Part shown: piece by piece, positions 1 through 9,549 of the stretch
Position numbering within the stretch: the stretch's first letter is position 1
Layout: every line of letters starts with the position of its first letter
From: Gautieria morchelliformis
Taxonomy: Eukaryota > Basidiomycota > Agaricomycetes > Gomphales > Gomphaceae
Reading direction: 5' to 3'
NCBI GenBank assembly: GCA_015179125.1
Contig: WHVA01000090.1
Coordinates: 186,001-250,000, forward strand
DNA: 64,000 bases
Notes under the pieces: generated by a model
Seen by the model: the letters and a program-made list of their open reading frames with translations, nothing else
Databases searched by the model: none
What the model was told of the DNA's origin: nothing
Program-made: the position numbers and the translations under genes

Positions 1-426
1 GTTTATGATCATTTTATTCGACCGCGGGCTAGGCCCATGGTGGTCACTACACTGTTTGTACTAAATGGGCAGACCTTTCCCCTCTCTCCCTGGGACTCCC
101 AGGCCCACTGCGTCCTCGAGTGAGCGGATGCACCGACGACGGGTCCATCGCCCCCCGCCGGCCTGGCTCCTTGAGTCGTTTACCGCTCCCCTCCGTGTGA
201 TTATGCACCTAAGTCATCCCTAGTGTGCACCTGCCATCCTTGCACCATGGTCAGTTGCCGTGATCCTAGATGTTGTGCTTCACTTTGGCCTTGCCTACTA
301 ATAAGCTTCTTCCAGCTGTGTTAATGCTAGCTTTTCTGCTCTTTGAACGTAACCAACCGAAAATTGCTGGCTCCGCACCGGAATTTTCATAGAAGCGTAA
401 ATTATACCCTTAAACAGTCAACGTGA
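1..426. other. No gene recognised
   Basis: Nothing coding or repetitive that I can support. The minus-strand F-box remnant ends at 427, so part of this stretch may be its 3' flank. Confidence 0.4.
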
Positions 427-1734
427 TTACAGGTGTAAACAAAATATACACTCGAAAGCAGGTAGCTGACAGAGAGACACTCTAACACCTCGTGTTGCTA
501 ATAACGGATGTGCGGCAACCATGTCCTTGCTCTCCTGAAGCAGGCTTTCATTGCGGCCATTCCCAGGAAAACCGCCAGGCGTGATATTGATATTGATATT
601 GATGTCCAGCACCCGCAGAAATTGGAAATGAGGTCCCGCGAGGACGCTGTACACTTCATCCCAAGCCTCCCAGTCCACGCTAGCGTAGAGACCAAAACAG
701 AGAGGCTCCACACATAAGGCTATATGATATATATGGTTGGATGCGTCCACAGTAGACAGGAGCCTCCTCAAGGTGGATAGGCATTTATGTCCCATATCCA
801 TGCGAACCAGACTTAAGATTTCAATATTGACGTTGAACGCCAGATTGACCAAGACCGGGGCTTTTGCTCGCATGTCAGGAAGATTTTTGTATTCAATCAA
901 ACAGGTGGTCACTCACACTCATCTGTCAGGAAAATAGAGACGTGCTTGAGTGAGCTGCCGATGGCGTAAAGTAGCCGGTTGGCACCGTCGTCTTCAGTCT
1001 CAGGGAGGCATATATGCAATGTATGGGCGTGCGATACGTCCAAATGTGGTCGAGGTCCAAGGAGCCAGTTAACAAATACGGAATTGTCCCTGCACATCAT
1101 ATCCAGGCGAGTAAGGTGACAAATGCGATGCCCCTCAAACTTGTCTTTATTGTCCTCCGCTTGTGTTGTTTCCAGTCTGAAAGAGTGCGGAGGATCCCAT
1201 GATGTGTCGATATGATTTAAAAAGAGGCCCCTATTAGGCCTCTGGCGTGATTTATAAAGTTCATAAAGTCGTCCATGCAGATAAATTGAGCGTCTTGGAT
1301 ATATAGAAACGTGATCGAGGGCAGCTCGAGTAACCGGCAAAGCGATTGTCTGAAATCTGCTGGTAAGGTATTCCAAGGCAGGCCCGAAATTTTGAGTTTC
1401 TGCACATGGGTGAACTTGCCCAATAGTGGGGAAAGTTTATCAGAGGTTCGACAATTAGCACTTGTATGTAACTGGCAAGATGGGGCGAGTCGAGTAGAAC
1501 CTGATCCAGTCGCTGGACTTCTGCGTGAGCCCCCCATGTCGGAAATGTTATGTGGTGAAAGAGGCGACGTTGGCTTGAGGGCAGCCATAAACTGCAAACC
1601 AGCGAGCAGGCAAGCAGGTGAGAGAGGCTAATATAGTGCTTCCCGTCGTCAACGTGACCGAGAATCTCATCAATGAGTTCAAAGGGTAAACTATTCATGG
1701 CCGTTCGCAGGATTGCCGTGGTATTGGCGTTCAC
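427..1734 (-). pseudogene. F-box protein gene, broken
   Basis: Reading from 1734 leftwards, the product starts with a basidiomycete F-box at about residues 16-60 (LPFELIDEILGHVDD, then a CSLVCSLWLPSSQRRLFHHI stretch). F-box proteins bind Skp1 and present substrates to SCF ubiquitin ligases. The leucine-rich, LRR-like remainder is found only by changing frame three times: 1734 to about 1450, then about 1450-1260, then about 1260-912, then 912-427. Short canonical introns do not obviously explain the shifts, so I read this as a decayed gene of about 430 codons. It lies at the left edge of the repeat island. The F-box is seen directly; the SCF role is family knowledge. Confidence is high for the F-box and moderate for pseudogene status. 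Confidence 0.7.
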
Positions 1735-2099
1735 TTCAAAATAGGTTGGCTTGATGCTGAACGGAGAAGCTGAGGACTCGGCGTTAAATTTCGTAACGTG
1801 CTAGTTATCTTAGTATGTACTCACACTCACCGTGGCTGAATATCCGTAGTCTTAAATTCCTACGAATAGAGCAAAAGGGAAACTAAACTGTGCAAAGTTA
1901 GTGTGCGTGCGGAAAGACAGCCTAAAGAAAAGGGTACTTTACCTGTGCGAGGATGCGCTTGCGAAGCGTGCAGATGAGGAGGTTTGTGCGTCGCTGGTAA
2001 ATAAAGACCCCTGTTGACTCTAACGTTGTAGTGGGGTGCCTGAAAATCGGCGTTCCATGCGCGTGAGCAATCAGTTCATTTTCGCGGAAATACCGTACA
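1735..2099. other. Intergenic, no gene seen
   Basis: Upstream region of the minus-strand F-box remnant. No convincing coding sequence or repeat. Confidence 0.35.
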
Positions 2100-2936
2100 C
2101 CGCCCCACCTCTACACCGCATCCAGATCTTCTGTCACATATCTTCCCCTTCGCCCTTGCGTGTCTGGCCCAGAGCCTGACTCCTTCCGTGACATCACCAT
2201 CCCCAGGCTCCCAGCCTGCGGGAGATTATCTGCTTTGCTGACCCATCATTGCACACCCGCGAGACCGACATCCATATAACATTAGCGGCCATTACCATCC
2301 ACGTCCCGTCACACCACATTCCCCACCATACGGACGTCTATGAGTGTAGCCAGCCACACCAGCAGTAGTTACTTCCATCGCGTGTCACCCGATCCCACGT
2401 CCGAGCCCATTCCGAATAATCACGGCGACTGACGGCAAGCCTGCGACTCAAATGTCCGCGAGAAGTCTCCCTGGCACCACTCCATGACCTCAACGTCCCA
2501 TCCTACGTGTCACTATCTAACAGCCCGGAGCACAAGTCAAAATCACAACACCCGTACCACGCGTGATGTTCGCCTGCAATAATATGTCCGAAATCATAGG
2601 GGAGTGTAAGCAACGACGCAGCACTAACTCTGCTTCGGAAGCGGGGCAAAATAATACTCTCATGTCTGAGCTTGGGGGACGAGATGAAAGAGTTTTGAGA
2701 GCAAAGCTTGTCTGTGCTCTCGAACCTTCCAGATCAACATCTCCTTCGACGCCAACGTCTACTCCCACGTTCCCCTTGCGCGTGCCAGGTATCATAGTAC
2801 GGGGGTCACAAGCATATTCACAGTCCATGGAGCCGTCGCCGCTGATGCTTGATTTTCTCCCTTTCCAGAGCCCTCGCCCTCGCCAGCCGAGTTCCCTGTA
2901 GGGAGAACAGCCTGGCCACTCTGCATACCCAGTCCA
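2100..2936 (+). repeat. Dispersed repeat, copy A (split by copia-1)
   Basis: Matches a second copy at 18840-19970 in the same orientation and order. Shared blocks include the ACATCCATAT block near 2270 (18955), the GATGTTCGCCTGCAATA block near 2563 (19744), and the GCTTCGGAAGC block near 2633 (19809) with AAAGAGTTTTGAGAGC downstream. Divergence is substantial, so the family is old. Copy A is interrupted at 2936 by the copia-1 element and copy B by a hAT-like element at 18993. Open frames inside are not conserved between copies, so I call no gene. Confidence 0.6.
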
Positions 2937-3148
2937 TGTTAGTAATCGGGACGATGATACGGCCGAGGCAGAGCCGGCACGCACTTAGCCGGAGGTTCGA
3001 GATCGCTCTCGACCCCGGGATGACGGCATCGGCACAGCATCAGCTCGAAGGATTAGTAATATAGGAACATCATAATTAGTATATAAGGGCAGACAATCTT
3101 GTATAGATCATAGAATAACAGTCTATTATTTTACTCCTTCGTTCCACA
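2937..3148 (+). repeat. copia-1 5' LTR
   Basis: Begins TGTTAGTAATCGG and ends TTCCACA. It matches 9320-9544 except for 13 bases missing near 3020 and small substitutions. It contains a TATATAAGGG box near 3080, a plausible promoter element. Confidence 0.93.
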
Positions 3149-3162
3149 GGTTATGGGCCCCG
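3149..3162 (+). promoter_or_regulatory. Primer-binding site of copia-1 (initiator tRNA-Met anticodon arm)
   Basis: GGTTATGGGCCCC starts at the first base after the LTR. It is complementary to the anticodon arm of eukaryotic initiator tRNA-Met rather than to a tRNA 3' end. This is the half-tRNA priming known from Drosophila copia. The same site follows the second copia (21131). Confidence 0.75.
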
Positions 3163-3237
3163 GCCATAACTAAACTACTACAGACCTAGCTTACTCCAAC
3201 TACGCTCTATACTCCAACAACTCAATACCGATCGACG

Positions 3238-5742
3238 ATGTCGAGTAGCAATAACACGTACAAGATCGACCCCTTGAACGGGGATAATTACGCGGTGTGG
3301 CGCCGGCGGCTCGAGTGGATACTCGATGATTTAGATCTGTGGGACGTGGCTATCGGCAGGGAGACGGAACCGAGACCGGCAGATGCCGACAACGTCACTG
3401 CGACCGAACAGCAGGAAATCGACAATTGGAGAAGGAAGGACAAGAAAGCTAGAAAAGAGATTTGCCTTAGAGTTGCCGATGAACAACTAGTTTACATCAA
3501 TCAGACGATGTCTGCATTTGCTGTATGGACTAGTTTACAAGCAATATTTGAATCGAAGGGAGCCGTGGGGATTGTAAATCTCCAAAGAGATTTCTTCCAG
3601 ACGCTTGCCGAGGATGGCGCAAACATGGAGGAGCATGTACGCAAGCTCCGCGGCATTCAACAGGAACTGAATGCGCGGGGACATTACATCAGTGACACCG
3701 AGTTCTCGAACACGTTGCTGACGTCATTACCAGATTCTTGGTCGGCGTTTATTATGGCAGTAAACGCCAGTGGAGCCGGGACGACAGCTGATATATTAAT
3801 AGCTCGAGTCCTTGATGAGGATCGAGCACGGAAAGCTGGATCAGCACGGCAGACGGCGCTTAAGGCACAACAACGTCACAGGCCCAAGAAAGATGACTCA
3901 GGAGCAACAAAGGGAAAGTGCCGAAATTGCGGCAAGAAGGGTCATTACATGAACGACTGCTGGGTGAAAGGTGGCGGCAAGGAAGGCCAAGCACCGAAGT
4001 GGTTCAAATCAGGGAACAAAGAAATGGTTAAACAAGCAGAAGAAAAGGATTTCACATTCGTATCTAAGGAGGTAACATACAGTGCTATATCTGCATCCGA
4101 CTGGCTAGCCGATTCAGCGGCAACAACACATATAGCTCGAAGCCAAAACGATTTCGCTAGCTATGCTGAGGAACCATCAGAAATTGAAGGAATTTCACCC
4201 GGTGCGGTACTACATACACAAGGCCGAGGCACTATATACATGGAATTCAAGATCGGCGCCAAGACGAACACGATCGAACTACGTGATGTCAAGCATGCAC
4301 CGGATGCACCAAACAACCTTATCAGCGTAGGGCGTCTAACTGATAAGGGCAACATGGCCACATTTTCAGGCACCGGTGTTGAATTCAAATCACGTGCCGG
4401 AGTTACCTTCACACAGGGACAGAAGCGTGGGCAGCTGTTCTGTATGAAGGCATGGGTCACTCGATCAGTCGAGGCACGGGACTTTGCCGCAGTGGCAAAG
4501 GGACGGTCATGGGACAAATGGCACAGGATACTGGGGCACGTCAACATAAACTCGATTAAAATGTTGAAATCTAACGATCTAGTTACTGGACTTGAGATCG
4601 ACGAGTCAAATGAGCCGAGCCAGTGCAAGGCATGCATACAAGGCAAACGGCATGTGGAGCCGTTCCCCAAAAGAACCGAGGACTCTGTAGAACAGGTCGG
4701 TGACCTAACAGTGTCCGATGTATGGGGGCCTGCCCAGACCGAGGGACCATCACGTGAAAAGTACTTCTATTCTTTCACGGACATCAAATCGAGGTACACT
4801 GCAATCTATTTTGGGAGCACCAAAGATGAAGCGCTCAAACACTTCGAGACGTACAAGGCATTCCTCGAGACCCAAACAGGTCAGAAACTGAAGAGGTTTC
4901 ACTCAGATAATGGAGGGGAATATGTCAATAAAAATTTCAAGGAATTTTGTGCAAAATATGGCATTATCATGGAGACCACAGCTCCATACTCCCCAGCCCA
5001 GAATGGAATCGCTGAACGACTCAACCGGACCTTACTCGAGCACGCACGGGCAATGATATTTGCCAAGAACCTGCCAAAAATACTCTGGCCCGAGGCCGTG
5101 GCTTACGTGTGTTATATCAAAAACCGATCACCCACGCGAGCGCTTGGAGATGACGCAACGCGGTTCCAGGCACTATTCGGCAAGAAACCGAACATAGCAC
5201 ATCTAGAGGAATTCGGGACAAATTGCTGGGTTATGGTGCCAGATCAACGTCGAGCCAAACTTGATCCAAAAGCAGAAGAACATATATTCGTCGGAGTAGC
5301 AGAACATGCAAAAGCCTGGAGGTATTACAATAACGCCTCAAAGCACATTCAAATCTCTAGAAACATTACATTTGACGAAAATGACAATCGACTCTACCCT
5401 ATCCCAGATAACGATGATGACGACACGGCACCGCTCGAGGGGGAGCACTCACCGCGCGAGCATGTGCCGGACCCGATCACATCTACCCCACAGACGTCAT
5501 CACCCCAGATGACGCCCATTCCTGATCCACCTGAACAAGCGCCAGCTCCACAGATTCGACGGAGCGCACGTATCACTCAAAGACCAGATTATCGGAAACT
5601 GAATGATTCAGGACGCACCGAGCAGGTTTACATAACGAGAGAAATCGTCACTGAACCTGAGAATTACAGAGCGGCGGTATCACATGATGATGCACCGATC
5701 TGGGAGCGATGGAAATTGAGATGGATCAACACAAGACGTTAG
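3238..5742 (+). CDS. copia-1 Gag-Pol, first open part (Gag, protease, integrase)
   Basis: 834 codons. The N-terminal Gag (residues 1-220) starts in copia style (YKIDPLNGDNYAVWRRRLEW). A CCHC zinc knuckle has C228, C231, H236 and C241. The aspartic protease motif is D292-S-A. A GAG-pre-integrase HHCC region (about 425-480) is followed by the integrase core with D494, D557 and E593, spacing D-62-D-35-E. A proline-rich tail with acidic patches precedes reverse transcriptase. The frame ends at 5742; reverse transcriptase continues in another frame from about 5709, so a small indel near 5710 breaks the polyprotein. The start at 3238 is the first ATG after the primer site with clear Gag homology. 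Gag packages the RNA, protease matures the proteins and integrase inserts the cDNA. Confidence 0.9.
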   Translation: MSSSNNTYKIDPLNGDNYAVWRRRLEWILDDLDLWDVAIGRETEPRPADADNVTATEQQEIDNWRRKDKKARKEICLRVADEQLVYINQTMSAFAVWTSLQAIFESKGAVGIVNLQRDFFQTLAEDGANMEEHVRKLRGIQQELNARGHYISDTEFSNTLLTSLPDSWSAFIMAVNASGAGTTADILIARVLDEDRARKAGSARQTALKAQQRHRPKKDDSGATKGKCRNCGKKGHYMNDCWVKGGGKEGQAPKWFKSGNKEMVKQAEEKDFTFVSKEVTYSAISASDWLADSAATTHIARSQNDFASYAEEPSEIEGISPGAVLHTQGRGTIYMEFKIGAKTNTIELRDVKHAPDAPNNLISVGRLTDKGNMATFSGTGVEFKSRAGVTFTQGQKRGQLFCMKAWVTRSVEARDFAAVAKGRSWDKWHRILGHVNINSIKMLKSNDLVTGLEIDESNEPSQCKACIQGKRHVEPFPKRTEDSVEQVGDLTVSDVWGPAQTEGPSREKYFYSFTDIKSRYTAIYFGSTKDEALKHFETYKAFLETQTGQKLKRFHSDNGGEYVNKNFKEFCAKYGIIMETTAPYSPAQNGIAERLNRTLLEHARAMIFAKNLPKILWPEAVAYVCYIKNRSPTRALGDDATRFQALFGKKPNIAHLEEFGTNCWVMVPDQRRAKLDPKAEEHIFVGVAEHAKAWRYYNNASKHIQISRNITFDENDNRLYPIPDNDDDDTAPLEGEHSPREHVPDPITSTPQTSSPQMTPIPDPPEQAPAPQIRRSARITQRPDYRKLNDSGRTEQVYITREIVTEPENYRAAVSHDDAPIWERWKLRWINTRR

Positions 5743-6188
5743 GAACATGGGAATTAACAGAACTACCACCTGGACGAGTAGCTATCGGTTGCCGATGGGT
5801 ATTTGCTGTCAAAACGCAACCGGATGGACAATTTGATAAGGCTAAAGCAAGGGTTGTAGCTCAAGGATTTACACAGAGGCCAGGGATGGATTACTACGAA
5901 ATAACTTCACCCGTGGTCAAATTCGATTCACTACGTGTTCTATTAGCGATCGCAAACACACTCGATTGGGAAATCGAAATGATGGATGTCAAAGGCGCCT
6001 ACCTCAATTCAACTATAGATGAGGAGATCTACATGCGCCAGCCCGACGGCTTTGATGATGGATCTGGACGTGTTCTAAGAATATACAGAGCGCTCTACGG
6101 ACTCAAACAATCGGGACAAGCTTGGCATCAGCGCTTACGCAAATTACTACTTGATCTCGGCTTCCATCAAAGCACAGCCGATGAATGC

Positions 6189-6387
6189 TGTGAGGTACAT
6201 GGCTGTCCTGTGTCAAGAGTGGGGTCCCATTCTTCTCTACCTACCCGACATCACTAGCTATTTATGTAGTATAACTAGAACAATGACGAGAGAACAATGG
6301 CAGAAGAACAATAAAGTTCGCACTTGTGGGTGCTTGTGGGCGCGTCCGATCTCCTTATCCGCAACTAGACAGCGTAGCTGTCTTACA
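6189..6387 (+). repeat. 5' LTR of the nested element
   Basis: 199 bases, identical by eye to 8101-8299. Confidence 0.9.
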
Positions 6388-7712
6388 TCTCCTCCCACCC
6401 CTCGAAAGAACTGGTAACTCTCTTCTCACTATCACCATACTCATTTGTTTAGCAGGAACCTCCGCAGGGGCTGGATCAGCAGGAGCGGACCGGGTGCGAG
6501 TGGTTGAGCTTGCAGGATGACAGCACGGGAAGCGGGCATGTGTAGCGACGTGGTCGCATGGATGGCAGTGGGTGCACGGGCTGCGCTGCGGTCTCGCGAG
6601 GCCACGCTGCTGCGTCGTTCGTTTGCATCGTGCTCTCGCGAGTCTACACGTGGGCTATGTGTGTGCAACTCCGTGTGCTATTGGGGCTCGGTTCTCCACG
6701 TCGTGTGCATGGTGGGTCACTCGAAGTCCCAACTGTCGTCCTGTTTGCTGACAAGGGTGGCTGCAGTTGTCATGGGCACGTGTCTGTTCAGCTGCATGAG
6801 GTAGTGGCGCTGCAGCATTGGCCACCATGCGCATGTGTCACATCCCCGCGGGTCGTTGTGCTGTTAAGATGCGACAAAGCCGTCTTTGCATGGATGTGCG
6901 AGGCGGTGGCTAGGGGATGCATATCTGCTCCGGTGGATGCGTCGTGCGATGCCGGCTGCGCCTGCATCATTGTCTCGCGGGTCTGCCTCGCAGAGTCCTT
7001 CGGATGTGTCGCATTCTCACGAGTCATTGCGGGTGCGTGCGTGCTCGCGTGGGTCTCGGTCAGGGTGGCGATCTCGTGACTCCTCGCCATCTGCTGCATC
7101 TCTGTCCTGCGGTGCCGCTGCGTGACATTGGGCGTCGGTACGCAGGTTGTGGCTGCGGGGGGGAGTGTGCGTAGGAGCATTCTGTGTGGACGGTGCGGGT
7201 GAGGGAGCGAGTGGAGGTGAGGAAGGAACCCAATGGCTAGGCAGCCTGTGACGTCGTGAAAAAGGCATCGGCGTGTACTGAGCGCGTGAGGGAGGGAGTG
7301 GAGGCGTAGGATAAGGGGGAACACGCGCCCGGGCTGGACATACGGCATCGGGAGTGTGAATGCGACATTCTGGGCATGGAGGTGTGTGCCGGTTTGTGGC
7401 TACCTCGTCACATCACGTCTCTGGGTCATGGCCTCGAGGGTCGGTCCCGCGCTGTTGCCGTGGCTGGCGCCAATGCCTGCGTTGGTTCTGGCCATAGCAT
7501 TGAATGGTACTGTAGGTGGGGACGTGTGGGACACGTGGTGAATGGAGGAAGAGCTGGGCGGGATTAGGAAAGGATGGGGATGCGGTGTACCTCGTAATCT
7601 GCGTGCGTGTCCTTGCAGGTATTCCCAGTTTCGTTGCGAGGGGATTAGGACAGTCATGAATGAAGAAAATAAAGGGTAAACAAGGGTGTAATGGTCCTCG
7701 CATACCAATCTG

Positions 7713-7895
7713 AGACCTCAGGTATAGCACCATTTCTGTCCCAGTCGTAAAATGTCGTTCCAGGACCTCAGGCGCGAGTGGCCATTTCTGTCCCAGCTGT
7801 AATGTCGTTCCAGGACCTCAGGTGTAGCACCATTTCTGTCCCAGCTGTAATGTCGTTCCAGAACCTCAGGCGCGAGGGCCGTTTCTGTTCTGGTG
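7713..7895 (+). repeat. 48-base tandem repeat inside the nested LTR element
   Basis: About four units of ACCATTTCTGTCCCAGCTGT plus a conserved remainder ending in CCAGGACCTCAGG. Alternate units carry GTGTAGC or GCGCGAG at the join, suggesting growth of a two-unit higher-order repeat. Confidence 0.8.
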
Positions 7896-8100
7896 TAAGT
7901 GTCAAAAGCGTCTGTTTACTGTCGTTTGATGCCCGAACGAAGCGTCATGGGTTGTCATAGGGTGAAACTGCAGCAGTGAGATATACGAAGTAGAAGTGGT
8001 GCTTGTAAAGAACGTGCCACAGAGTGGAGATTAGGTGATAATAGAGGCGGCGTTGTGAAGACCGAAGAATCCACCACGTTCGACGCGGGGCACACCATTA

Positions 8101-8299
8101 TGTGAGGTACATGGCTGTCCTGTGTCAAGAGTGGGGTCCCATTCTTCTCTACCTACCCGACATCACTAGCTATTTATGTAGTATAACTAGAACAATGACG
8201 AGAGAACAATGGCAGAAGAACAATAAAGTTCGCACTTGTGGGTGCTTGTGGGCGCGTCCGATCTCCTTATCCGCAACTAGACAGCGTAGCTGTCTTACA
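8101..8299 (+). repeat. 3' LTR of the nested element
   Basis: 199 bases, identical by eye to 6189-6387, followed directly by the resumed copia reverse transcriptase. Confidence 0.9.
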
Positions 8300-9319
8300 A
8301 TGCGTCTATATCAGACAAGATAAAGACTCAATCGAAGTCATATCAGTATATGTGGACGACTTTGGACTATTTGCTGACTCCAAAGGAGGGATGATTAAGC
8401 TCAAGGGGGAGCTTCATGGGAAATTCCCTTTAACAGATTTAGGAGAAATGAAGAAAATCTTGGGAATTAGAGTTGAGAGGAATAGGGATGAGGGAACACT
8501 GATCATGTCTCAAGGACATTACATCGACATCATACTCAATCGATTCAACATGGCTACGGCACACTCCATATCTACACCTCTGCATAAAATGATCAAACTC
8601 ACGACACCTATGGACTCAACGGGTCCAACTGCCGAAGTACCCTATGCTAAAGCAATTGGATCACTAATGTATGCAGCACTCAGCACGCGACCTGATTTGG
8701 CCTTTACCGTACAACATCTGAGCCAATTCACTACTACTTACGGAGCCGAGCACTGGACGGTGATCAAGCACGCGCTCAGGTACCTCAAGGGGTCACGTGA
8801 CGACAGCATAACCTTCCGACGAGACGCTGGTCTCGACCTCGAAATATTTGTTGACTCGGATTATGCTAATAGAAACGACGCACTGTCTATTAGCGGCTAT
8901 GTAGCTATACTAGGAGGGGGAGCCATTGCATGGAGCTCGAAGAAGCAGCGAACGATCGTGCTATCTACCACGGAGGCCGAATACATGGCACTCACCGAGG
9001 GCGCCAAGCAATTGATCTGGCTGAGGTGCTTCATCGAGGAGCTAGGAATAGATCAAGCCCAGCCCACATCACTTCGATCAGATAATCTAGGCGCCATTAC
9101 ACTATCGCATGACGCAACATACCATGCGTGAACCAAACACATCAATGTCGCATATCATTTCATCAGTGAGAAAGTGGCCTCTCACGAGGCATCACTTACG
9201 TACGTACCGACGAAGGAGAACGTAGCGGACATATTTACAAAGGGACTGGACTTGCACCAACATAGGTATCTATTAGGGAAATTAGGATTTTACCGAAGGG
9301 ACTTCTCGCTGAGGGGGAG

Positions 9320-9544
9320 TGTTAGTAATCGGGACGATGATACGGCCGAGGCAGAGCCGGCACGCACTTAGCCGGAGGTTCGAGATCGCTCTCGACCCCG
9401 GGATGCTGGTGCACCGGCACGGCATCGGCACAGCATCAGCTCGAAGGATTAGTAATATAGGAACATCATAATTAGTATATAAGGGCAGACGATCTTGTAT
9501 AGATCGTAGAATAACAGTCTATTATTTTACTCCTTCGTTCCACA
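9320..9544 (+). repeat. copia-1 3' LTR
   Basis: 225 bases, preceded by the purine run GAGGGGGAG and followed by the target duplication GTCCA. It carries 13 bases not in the 5' LTR. Confidence 0.93.
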
Positions 9545-9549
9545 GTCCA

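Larger units (their letters stand above)
6189..8299 (+). mobile_element. Nested non-autonomous LTR element (TRIM/LARD-like)
   Basis: Two 199-base direct repeats (6189-6387 and 8101-8299), identical as far as I can read, start TGTGAGGTAC and end CTTACA. The insertion site in the copia reverse transcriptase is duplicated: ATGC at 6185-6188 and 8300-8303 (five bases if the LTR is taken as ending ...TTAC). The 1.7-kb interior has no reverse transcriptase, integrase or other known domain and holds a 48-base tandem repeat. I could not find a convincing primer site or polypurine tract. Identical LTRs imply a recent insertion, mobilised in trans by an autonomous relative not in this window. Confidence 0.85.
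5709..9371 (+). pseudogene. copia-1 reverse transcriptase and RNase H, split and with a stop
   Basis: Part one, 5709-6188, has the reverse transcriptase N-terminus (CRWVFAVKTQPDG, KARVVAQGFTQRPG, MDVKGAYLN, ALYGLKQSGQAWHQRL). Part two resumes at 8300 directly beyond a nested LTR element. It contains the catalytic YVDD (about 8346-8360) and RNase H/connection motifs (FVDSDYAN, STTEAEYMALTEG). Removing the insert and one copy of its target duplication rejoins the frame. A TGA at 9129-9131 replaces the arginine expected in the family motif H-x-R-T-K-H-I. The C-terminus (VPTKENVADIFTKGL) reads into the 3' LTR and stops at 9371. Reverse transcriptase/RNase H would copy the element RNA; this copy cannot. 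Confidence 0.9.
2937..9544 (+). mobile_element. Ty1/copia LTR retrotransposon (copia-1), full length, decayed
   Basis: The element has a 212-base 5' LTR (2937-3148) and a 225-base 3' LTR (9320-9544), both TG...CA. The target duplication GTCCA lies at 2932-2936 and 9545-9549. A half-tRNA primer site follows the 5' LTR and a purine tract (9311-9319) precedes the 3' LTR. Gag-Pol has the copia order: Gag, protease, integrase, reverse transcriptase, RNase H. It is dead: one frameshift near 5710, a nested LTR element at 6189-8299 inside reverse transcriptase, and a TGA at 9129-9131. The LTRs differ by a 13-base indel plus at least two substitutions, so this insertion is older than the nested element. 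Confidence 0.93.

Noticed and set aside
2517-2984. Long overlapping open frames on both strands
   Set aside because: They lie in a dispersed repeat, are not kept open in copy B near 19.7 kb, and one is cut by the copia LTR.
6517-7348. Several 80-186-codon frames in the nested LTR element
   Set aside because: They overlap on both strands in GC-rich sequence and have no domain; typical chance frames.
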